A stretch of 64,000 nucleotides of DNA from Pseudonocardia oroxyli. GTDB lineage: Bacteria > Actinomycetota > Actinomycetes > Mycobacteriales > Pseudonocardiaceae. The DNA is taken from assembly GCF_900102195.1 (NCBI RefSeq), contig NZ_FNBE01000021.1, forward strand, positions 62,001-126,000, in the 5' to 3' direction. The notes below the pieces were generated by a model. The model did not search any database, was not told the origin of the DNA, and worked only from the letters and a program-made list of their open reading frames with translations. Each line of letters starts with the position of its first letter. Within the stretch, counting starts at the first letter, position 1. The translations under genes and the position numbers were made by a program. Below, piece by piece: positions 57,990-64,000 of the stretch.

Positions 57990-58031
57990 CGTGCGTGGCG
58001 AGTGGTGCTCTGGCACCACTCGCCACGCACG
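57990..58031. terminator. Perfect 19-bp hairpin, TCTG loop
   Basis: Arms 57990-58008 and 58013-58031 (CGTGCGTGGCGAGTGGTGC). Inner GTGGTGC-TCTG-GCACCAC is identical to the hairpin at 10044. Six bases beyond the stop of the esterase gene. Confidence 0.85.
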
Positions 58032-58037
58032 GGCGCG

Positions 58038-58964
<927 letters not shown>

Positions 58965-59109
58965 CAGCGGGGTCCTCTCAGGAACGGGAGCACGTGCTCG
59001 ACCCGAGCGAACCGGGCACCCGCCCCCACCGGCCTCGTCGCCGGCGACACACCCAGTCTGGCGATCGCCGGCGCCGCCGTGTACCCCCGATCTGCGGCAT
59101 GCTCGGGTC

Positions 59110-59319
59110 ATGGCACGACGCTTCGAGTACAAGGTGGTCCAGCTCCGCGAGGGGCTCATCGGCGGCAAGCTGTCCGACTCCAAGCTGGAGAAGATCCTCA
59201 ACAGCGAGGCGGACGACGGCTGGCAGCTCAAGGCGATCACGAGCGCGGACGTCAAGGGACGGGTCGGGCCGGGTGGGGTCGACGGGCTGCTGGTGACGTT
59301 CGAACGGCCCGTCGGGTAG
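59110..59319 (+). CDS. DUF4177-family small protein
   Basis: 69 aa. FEYKVVQLREGLIGGKLSDS, LEKILNSEADDGWQLKAITS and GLLVTFERPV follow the DUF4177 pattern (the GWQL turn is the hallmark). Function unknown. Four bases from the next gene, probably co-transcribed. Confidence 0.85.
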   Translation: MARRFEYKVVQLREGLIGGKLSDSKLEKILNSEADDGWQLKAITSADVKGRVGPGGVDGLLVTFERPVG

Positions 59320-59323
59320 TCCG

Positions 59324-59719
59324 GTGGCCACCGTCGAGGACGTCCACGAGCTCGCCCGGGCCATGCCCCACGTGACCTGGGACGAGCGCGTGTACCAGGT
59401 GGGTGGGAAGTCGTTCGTGTTCTTCCGGACCCCTCGGCCGGACGCCCTGGACCCGGAGACCGGCGAGCGGCTCACCGACGTGATCGTGTTCTGGGTGGCG
59501 GGCGAGGAGGACAAGCTCGCCCTGCTCGCCCAGGAGCCGTTCTTCACCACCACGCACTTCGACGGGCACCCGTCGGTCCTGGTCCGCTCCTCCCGGCTGG
59601 GCGAGCTCGGCCGGGAGGAGCTGGCCGAGGTGGTGCAGGACGCCTGGCTCGCGCGCGCGTCACCCGCCCGCGCCCGGAGGTGGCTGGCGGAGCAGGGCCT
59701 GGGCGATCAGCTCGAGTAG
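59324..59719 (+). CDS. MmcQ/YjbR-family protein
   Basis: 131 aa, GTG start. YjbR-like fold related to double-wing DNA-binding proteins: ATVEDVHELARAMPHVTWDE, FVFFRTPRPDALDPETGERL, and the end AWLARASPARARRWLAEQ. Typical beginning with the high-GC EDV...PxV. No regulator target known. Its last 60 bases overlap the end of the convergent receiver gene, and no terminator is visible between them. Confidence 0.85.
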   Translation: MATVEDVHELARAMPHVTWDERVYQVGGKSFVFFRTPRPDALDPETGERLTDVIVFWVAGEEDKLALLAQEPFFTTTHFDGHPSVLVRSSRLGELGREELAEVVQDAWLARASPARARRWLAEQGLGDQLE

Positions 59720-60322
59720 CACCGCCGGGTCGTTCGTGCTGCCGAGGGCGCCGTGGGCCACCGCCTCGTCGTCGTGGGCCGGGTCGGCCGAGCCCGAGTA
59801 GAGGACGAAGGGCGTCCGGACCCCGTCGGCCCGGAGCCGGTCGAGCAGGTCGTAGCCCGCCGTGGACGACTCCGGGCGCGCCATGTCGGAGACGATCACG
59901 TCGAACGGCGCGGACCGCAGGACCGCGTTCAGCGCGGCGTCCGTGGAGACGGCCTGCTCGACGACCATGCCGAGCCGGGTCAGCGCAGCGCACTCGAACC
60001 GGTTGCCGCTGGGCCGGTCGTCCACCCACAGCACCCGGGGCGGGGTGGGCCGGGCGGCGAGGGCGTCCGCGTCCGCGTCGACCCGGGAGCGCGCGGCCTC
60101 GGGGGCCAGCGGGGTCGCCTTGTCCTGCGCGGCGCTCTGCAGCGCGGTCGCGGCGGCCGCCCGGGCGGCCGTGCTGATCTGCACGCCGCCCGCCTTCACC
60201 GACACGGTCCCGCTCGTCAGCAGCGTCCCGAGCGGCGTGCGGAACGTCCACAGCACGAAGGCGACGACGGCGGGCCAGACCAGCACGCCGAGTCCCTGCA
60301 CGACGACCGAGGCGATGTCCAC
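59660..60322 (-). CDS. Membrane-anchored receiver-domain protein
   Basis: 220 aa, GTG start. One N-terminal helix (residues ~4-26, ASVVVQGLGVLVWPAVVAFV), a linker of ~65 residues, then a response-regulator receiver domain: VLWVDDRPSGNRFECAAL (acidic pair), phospho-Asp in FDVIVSDMARPES, Thr/Ser in TPFVLYSGSAD. The conserved Lys is missing: the site reads GALGSTNDPAVL. No output domain. A receiver fixed to the membrane could bind partners; with the Lys lost, phosphorylation may be altered. Divergent from the enoyl-CoA hydratase gene across 45 bases. Confidence 0.82.
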   Translation of the reverse strand: MDIASVVVQGLGVLVWPAVVAFVLWTFRTPLGTLLTSGTVSVKAGGVQISTAARAAAATALQSAAQDKATPLAPEAARSRVDADADALAARPTPPRVLWVDDRPSGNRFECAALTRLGMVVEQAVSTDAALNAVLRSAPFDVIVSDMARPESSTAGYDLLDRLRADGVRTPFVLYSGSADPAHDDEAVAHGALGSTNDPAVLLELIAQALLRQPPPGAGG

Positions 60323-60367
60323 ACGGCCAGGCTCGCCGGGCGCCCGGTCCGGGTTACGCTCCGGCGC

Positions 60368-61126
60368 GTGACCGAGCTCGTGCACCGCGACACCGCCGAC
60401 GGCGTCGCGACCCTCACCCTCGACTCCCCCGCCAACCGCAACGCGCTCTCCGCGCAGCTGCGCCGCGAGCTGATCGACCATCTCGACGCGGCGATCGCCG
60501 ACCCCGCGGCCCGGGTGATCGTGCTGACGCACACCGGCACCGTGTTCTGCGCGGGCATGGACCTCAAGGAGAGCCGCGGGGCGAGCGCCGAGCAGCAGGG
60601 CATCACCGAGGTCCCCCGGATCCTGGAGACGATCTGGACCTCGCCGACCCCCGTCGTCGCGAAGCTGCACGGTCCGGCCCGCGCGGGCGGGGTGGGGATC
60701 GTGGCGGCCTGCGACATCGCCGTGGCCGCCGAGAGCGCCACCTTCGCGTTCACGGAGGTCCGGATCGGGGTGGTCCCGGCGGTGATCTCGGTGACCGTCC
60801 TGCCCCGGCTCAGTCCCCGTGCGGCACAGGAGCTCTTCCTCACCGGCGAGACGTTCGACGCCGCCCGCGCGGTGGAGATCGGGTTGTTGACCCGCGCGGC
60901 CGCGGACGTCGACGCCGAGGTGGCGCGCTACCTGGACATGCTGCGGCTGGGCGCCCCGTCGGCCCTCGCCGGGGCGAAGCAGCTGCTGACCCGGGAGCGG
61001 CCCGCGTCGATGTCCGAGGACTTCGCGCAGATGAACGCCCTGTCCGCGCGCTACTTCGCGGGCGAGGAGGGCCAGGAGGGCATCCGGTCGTTCGCCGAGA
61101 AGCGCAAGCCGTCCTGGGCGACCTAA
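60368..61126 (+). CDS. Enoyl-CoA hydratase/isomerase family protein
   Basis: 252 aa, GTG start. Crotonase fold: LTLDSPANRNALSAQLRREL, oxyanion loop TVFCAGMDLKESRGAS (CAGMDL), VVAKLHGPARAGGVGIVAAC (GG oxyanion), FAFTEVRIGVVPAVISVTVL. The catalytic Glu position is EVRIGVVP. Possibly leucine/isovalerate or fatty acid oxidation; substrate undetermined. Nine bases before the sirtuin gene. Confidence 0.9.
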   Translation: MTELVHRDTADGVATLTLDSPANRNALSAQLRRELIDHLDAAIADPAARVIVLTHTGTVFCAGMDLKESRGASAEQQGITEVPRILETIWTSPTPVVAKLHGPARAGGVGIVAACDIAVAAESATFAFTEVRIGVVPAVISVTVLPRLSPRAAQELFLTGETFDAARAVEIGLLTRAAADVDAEVARYLDMLRLGAPSALAGAKQLLTRERPASMSEDFAQMNALSARYFAGEEGQEGIRSFAEKRKPSWAT

Positions 61127-61135
61127 GCTGGGCGG

Positions 61136-62011
61136 GTGCAGGCGCAGCTCGACCGGGTTCTCGACGTGCTGGCCGGGCGCCCGCTCGTCGCGTTGACCGG
61201 GGCCGGGCTCTCCACCGACTCCGGCATCCCCGACTACCGCGGCCCCGGCTCGCCGCTGCGCCGCCCGATGACCTACGGCGAGTTCGTGTCCGGGCCCGTG
61301 GCCCAGCGCCGCTACTGGGCGCGCAGCCACATCGGCTGGGCCCGCATGCGCCGGGCCACCCCGAACCCCGGACACCGCGCACTGGCGGTGCTGGAGGAGC
61401 GCGGCACGCTGCGCGGCCTGATCACCCAGAACGTCGACGGCCTCCACGAGGAGGCGGGCAGCCGGGACGTGATCGACCTGCACGGCCGCATCTCCGACGT
61501 GATCTGCCTGTCCTGCAAGGAGATCACCTCGAGGGCGGTGCTGCAGGAGCGGTTCGAGGAGGCCAATCCCGGGTTCGCGGCGTCCGTCGGCCCGGAGATC
61601 GAGACGGCCCCCGACGGCGACGTGCTCCTCGAGCGCACCGAGCACTTCCGCCTGGTCCCCTGCCTGCGCTGCGGCGGCGCCCTGAAGCCGGACGTCGTGT
61701 TCTTCGGCGAGAACGTGCCGCGTGAGCGGGTGGAGCGGTCCTACGCCCTGGTCGACGGGCTGGTCGGCGGCGGGGCGCTGCTGGTGGCGGGCTCGTCCCT
61801 GACGGTCATGTCCGGCCTGCGCTTCGTCAAGCACGCCGCCAAGCACGGGGTGCCGGTGGTGATCGTCAACCGCGGCGAGACCCGCGGTGACCCGCACGCC
61901 GTGCTGCGCGTCCACGCCGGCACCTCCGAGGTCCTGTCCGCCCTCGCGGGTGCCGATGGCGCCGCCGTGGACGCCACCCGGATCCCGGAGTGGCGCGACC
62001 TCGCCCCCTGA
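61136..62011 (+). CDS. NAD-dependent protein deacetylase (Sir2 family)
   Basis: 291 aa, GTG start. Rossmann motif ALTGAGLSTDSGIPDYRGPG, TQNVDGLHEEAGSRDVIDLH with catalytic His in DLHGR, zinc ribbon C-x2-C pairs (VICLSCKEIT and VPCLRCGGAL), KPDVVFFGENVP and AGSSLTVMSGLRFV. Removes acyl groups from lysines using NAD. The zinc ribbon insertion of ~45 residues between Cys pairs is on the long side. Co-directional with the hydratase. Confidence 0.94.
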   Translation: MQAQLDRVLDVLAGRPLVALTGAGLSTDSGIPDYRGPGSPLRRPMTYGEFVSGPVAQRRYWARSHIGWARMRRATPNPGHRALAVLEERGTLRGLITQNVDGLHEEAGSRDVIDLHGRISDVICLSCKEITSRAVLQERFEEANPGFAASVGPEIETAPDGDVLLERTEHFRLVPCLRCGGALKPDVVFFGENVPRERVERSYALVDGLVGGGALLVAGSSLTVMSGLRFVKHAAKHGVPVVIVNRGETRGDPHAVLRVHAGTSEVLSALAGADGAAVDATRIPEWRDLAP

Positions 62012-62013
62012 CC

Positions 62014-62055
62014 GTCCGACTCGCGTGTCCCACGCGGGGGACTCGCGAGTCGGAC
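62014..62055. terminator. Terminator hairpin built from the GACTCGCGAGTC motif
   Basis: GTCCGACTCGCGTGTCCC (62014-62031) pairs with 62038-62055 with one mismatch, between convergent sirtuin and GIDE genes. It shares GACTCGCGAGTC with the repeats at 54154. Confidence 0.82.
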
Positions 62056-62056
62056 G

Positions 62057-62797
62057 TCAGCCGACCAGGAGGAAGGCGACGAACGCGGTGAGGGAGCCGA
62101 GGGTGTGGAGCACCGCCTTCGAGACGGCGGCCCGGTTGGTCGCGTGCTGGGCCTGGACGTGGTCGGCGCGCTCGACGTTCGTAATCGTCAGGGGCCGGCC
62201 GGGGCGGACCGCGAGACGCACGCCGTCCGCGTCTCCGCGGGCCTCGCCGAACACCGTGACCCGCTGCCCCGGTTCGACCCGCCACTCGGTGTGCCGGTAC
62301 CCGACCGTCCGGGAGCCGATCGTGACCGGGCCGATCCGCAGGCCCTCGTCCGGGTCGGGCCGGTCCTCACGGATCTCCGCGACCGGGACCTCGACGGTCG
62401 CGTCGACGGGATCGACGGTGAGCTCGGCGCCGTCCGCCCGCAGCGTGAAGGGCACCTGCCCGCGCCGGTTCCCCTCCACCTCCTCGGCGACGCCCTTGTC
62501 GGTCCGGTAGCGGCGCACCGTCTCCACCCGGTACCAGACGGACGCGGCCCGTCCGATCGGCGACTCGCGGGTCCGGTCGGCGACGACCGTGCCGGTCACC
62601 GCGACGACCTGGTGGAACAGGTGCGGCCCCACCTCCCGCCGCGCGGCCTCGGCCATCGCCACCACCTCGGCCACCTCGACCGGAGCCGCCTCGAGCCCGC
62701 GCAGCCACCGCGTCCGGCTCTCCCCGACGAGTCTGATCTGCCTGTACGCGAGGTGGCCCAGCACTCCGGTGAGGATCAACAGGATGGTCGAGATCAC
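62057..62797 (-). CDS. GIDE-domain membrane protein
   Basis: 246 aa, GTG start. One membrane helix at each end (residues ~2-22 ISTILLILTGVLGHLAYRQI and the last 20 residues). Between them is a domain like the mitochondrial GIDE/MUL1 E3-ligase membrane module: HQVVAVTGTVVADRTRESPI, VWYRVETVRRYRTDKG, and VPFTLRADGAELTVDP, ending EWRVEPGQRVTVFGEARGD. No RING is present. Function unknown in bacteria. It is 43 bases after the small membrane protein gene. Confidence 0.8.
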   Translation of the reverse strand: MISTILLILTGVLGHLAYRQIRLVGESRTRWLRGLEAAPVEVAEVVAMAEAARREVGPHLFHQVVAVTGTVVADRTRESPIGRAASVWYRVETVRRYRTDKGVAEEVEGNRRGQVPFTLRADGAELTVDPVDATVEVPVAEIREDRPDPDEGLRIGPVTIGSRTVGYRHTEWRVEPGQRVTVFGEARGDADGVRLAVRPGRPLTITNVERADHVQAQHATNRAAVSKAVLHTLGSLTAFVAFLLVG

Positions 62798-62840
62798 CCG
62801 GGAAGGGTACGAAACGGACAGGTCGGACGGTTCCGTACGA

Positions 62841-63017
62841 CTACCGATCCCGGCGGAAGGCCTCGACGACGAGCCCCGCGACCCGGTCCGCCAGGCCCGC
62901 GACCAGCCAACACGCCGGCAGCAGCACCACGATCGCGAGCGCGACCTGGACGGGGAAGGCGAGCTGGGTCAGCCACAGCTCGAACGCGTCCCACAGGTCC
63001 GCGACCACTCTCGTCAC
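62841..63017 (-). CDS. Small membrane protein, 58 aa
   Basis: GTG start; reads VTRVVADLWDAFELWLTQLA then FPVQVALAIVVLLPACWLVA and ends GLVVEAFRRDR. One central membrane helix (~residues 22-40), Trp-rich N-terminal amphipathic part, charged tail. Codon third positions are nearly all G/C. It lies between a GIDE-domain gene (same strand, 43 bases before it) and the divergent quinone oxidoreductase gene. No family known. Confidence 0.7.
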   Translation of the reverse strand: MTRVVADLWDAFELWLTQLAFPVQVALAIVVLLPACWLVAGLADRVAGLVVEAFRRDR

Positions 63018-63061
63018 GCGTCACACGGTAGTCGCGGCCCGCGCGCGTTAGGTTCGGACCC

Positions 63062-64000
63062 ATGTTCGCCGTGTACGCCGCAGAGCCCAACGCCGACGCT
63101 CCGCTCGACTCGCTGACCGTCGGCGAACGCCCCGACCCCGAGGTGCCGGAGGGCTGGGTCAAGGTCAAGGTGACCGCCGCCAGCCTCAACATGCACGACC
63201 TCTGGACGCTGCGCGGGGTCGGCATCAAGCCCGAGCAGTTCCCCATGATCCTCGGCTGCGACGGGGCCGGGACCCTCGAGGACGGCACCGAGGTCGTCCT
63301 GCACTCGATCATCGGGGACCCGACCTGGAGCGGTGACGAGACGCTCGACCCGAAGCGCACCCTGCTCACCGAGAAGCACCAGGGCGCGATGGCCGACTTC
63401 ATCGTCGTCCCGGCCCGCAACGCGGTGCCCAAGCCCGAGGGCATCACCCCGAGCCAGGCCGCCGTCATGGGCACCGCGTGGCTCACCGCCTACCGGATGC
63501 TGTTCACCAAGTCCGGGCTGCAGCCGGGACAGACGATGCTCGTGCAGGGGGCCTCCGGCGGGGTGTCCACGGCGCTGGTCCAGCTCGGTCGGGCGGCCGG
63601 GATGACGGTCTGGGTGACCGGACGCACGGAGGAGAAGCGCAATCTCGCCGAGAAGCTCGGCGCGCACGCGGTGTTCGAATCGGGGGCGCGGCTCCCGGGC
63701 AAGGTCGACGCCGTGTTCGAGTCCGTCGGCGAGGCCACCTGGAAGCACTCCATGCGGGCCCTGCGCCCCGGCGGCGTGATCGTCTGCTGCGGGTCCACCA
63801 GCGGCCCCAACCCCGGGGCTGACCTGCAGAGGTTGTTCTTCCTTCAACTGTCGGTCATCGGCTCCACGATGGGCACCCGGCAGGAGCTGGCGGACCTGTT
63901 GAGCTTCGTCGCGAACGCCGGGATCTCCCCCGAGATCGGGCTCGAGCTGCCGCTCGAACAGGCGACGGAGGGCTTCCGCGCGATGCTCGACGGCGATACA
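63062..64000 (+). CDS. Quinone oxidoreductase-like MDR enzyme, 3' end cut off
   Basis: 313 codons to the window edge with no stop. Medium-chain dehydrogenase fold: GroES-like part (GWVKVKVTAASLNMHDLWTL, ILGCDGAGTLEDGTEVVLHS) and a Rossmann part (LVQGASGGVSTALVQLGRAA, VTGRTEEKRNLAEKLGAHAV, RPGGVIVCCGSTSGPNPGAD). The cysteine triad of zinc-dependent alcohol dehydrogenases is not visible, so it is a zinc-free NADPH:quinone type. The end would be close, as family members are about 320-340 aa. Confidence 0.85.
   Translation, partial: MFAVYAAEPNADAPLDSLTVGERPDPEVPEGWVKVKVTAASLNMHDLWTLRGVGIKPEQFPMILGCDGAGTLEDGTEVVLHSIIGDPTWSGDETLDPKRTLLTEKHQGAMADFIVVPARNAVPKPEGITPSQAAVMGTAWLTAYRMLFTKSGLQPGQTMLVQGASGGVSTALVQLGRAAGMTVWVTGRTEEKRNLAEKLGAHAVFESGARLPGKVDAVFESVGEATWKHSMRALRPGGVIVCCGSTSGPNPGADLQRLFFLQLSVIGSTMGTRQELADLLSFVANAGISPEIGLELPLEQATEGFRAMLDGDT

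Overview
The window is a GC-rich chromosomal segment (GC-dominated third codon positions throughout) from an actinobacterium. Many genes recall, from memory, the order of Mycobacterium tuberculosis Rv2343c-Rv2393: dnaG, dgt, glyS, smtB, zur, uppS, recO, era, a cytidine-deaminase-like gene, a CorC-like gene, ybeY, phoH, rsmE, dnaJ, hrcA, hemW, sirA, cysH and a CbiX/Che1-like chelatase. F420-type luciferase-like enzymes, an ECF41-type sigma factor, many GTG starts and 4-base start/stop overlaps fit the same group. A Pseudonocardiales origin is plausible but is an inference. No prophage, insertion sequence, CRISPR array, rRNA or tRNA was recognised.

Layout. 1-4.3 kb: end of an ATPase gene, a 2,2-dialkylglycine decarboxylase, a GlxA-type regulator, a quinone reductase and trans-aconitate methyltransferase. 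4.3-13 kb: dnaG with a coupled small gene, an ECF41 sigma factor, an HNH lipoprotein, a DUF732 protein, an AhpD-like protein, and a coupled xdhC-like/ydcF-like/dgt operon. 13-25.4 kb: two coupled CNNM/CBS membrane proteins, glyS, the zinc regulators smtB-zur, an SDR enzyme, a TetR/MFS pair, uppS, a TRIC channel and recO. 25.5-37 kb: patatin, HdeD and AI-2E-type genes, the era-lhgO-CDA-like-CorC-ybeY operon, and a PTS-type dihydroxyacetone kinase operon (dhaK-dhaL-dhaM/HPr/EI) with a divergent IclR regulator. 37.9-48.9 kb: phoH, rsmE, dnaJ, hrcA, two minisatellite arrays, an RseB/LolA-like protein with an ABC exporter, a lipase and hemW. 49-55 kb: the sulfate assimilation operon sirA, a zinc-ribbon gene, cysH, cysD, cysN and a CbiX-like chelatase. 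55-64 kb: an FAD/NAD(P) enzyme, a luciferase-like enzyme, an esterase, small proteins, a membrane-anchored receiver protein, enoyl-CoA hydratase, sirtuin, a GIDE-domain protein and a truncated quinone oxidoreductase.

How genes work together. The cys operon makes sulfide by the APS route: CysD/CysN activate sulfate, CysH has the Cys pairs of an iron-sulfur APS reductase, SirA reduces sulfite, and the CbiX-like protein probably supplies siroheme. A 26-codon leader peptide precedes it, and a second peptide with the same RRHVDL core precedes the FAD/NAD(P) gene on the other strand, suggesting one shared sulfur-responsive control. SmtB and Zur form a zinc-sensing pair next to an AT-rich dyad. DhaK, DhaL and a DhaM-HPr-EI fusion form a self-contained phosphorelay from PEP to dihydroxyacetone.

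The most unusual non-coding content is a set of palindromic elements at gene ends, several of which contain the stop codon of the neighbouring gene; three tandem arrays (73-bp units at 18.0 kb, 31-bp units at 42.9 kb and ~30-bp units at 43.3 kb); and a palindrome that encodes exactly the linker between the HPr and EI domains of the PTS fusion.
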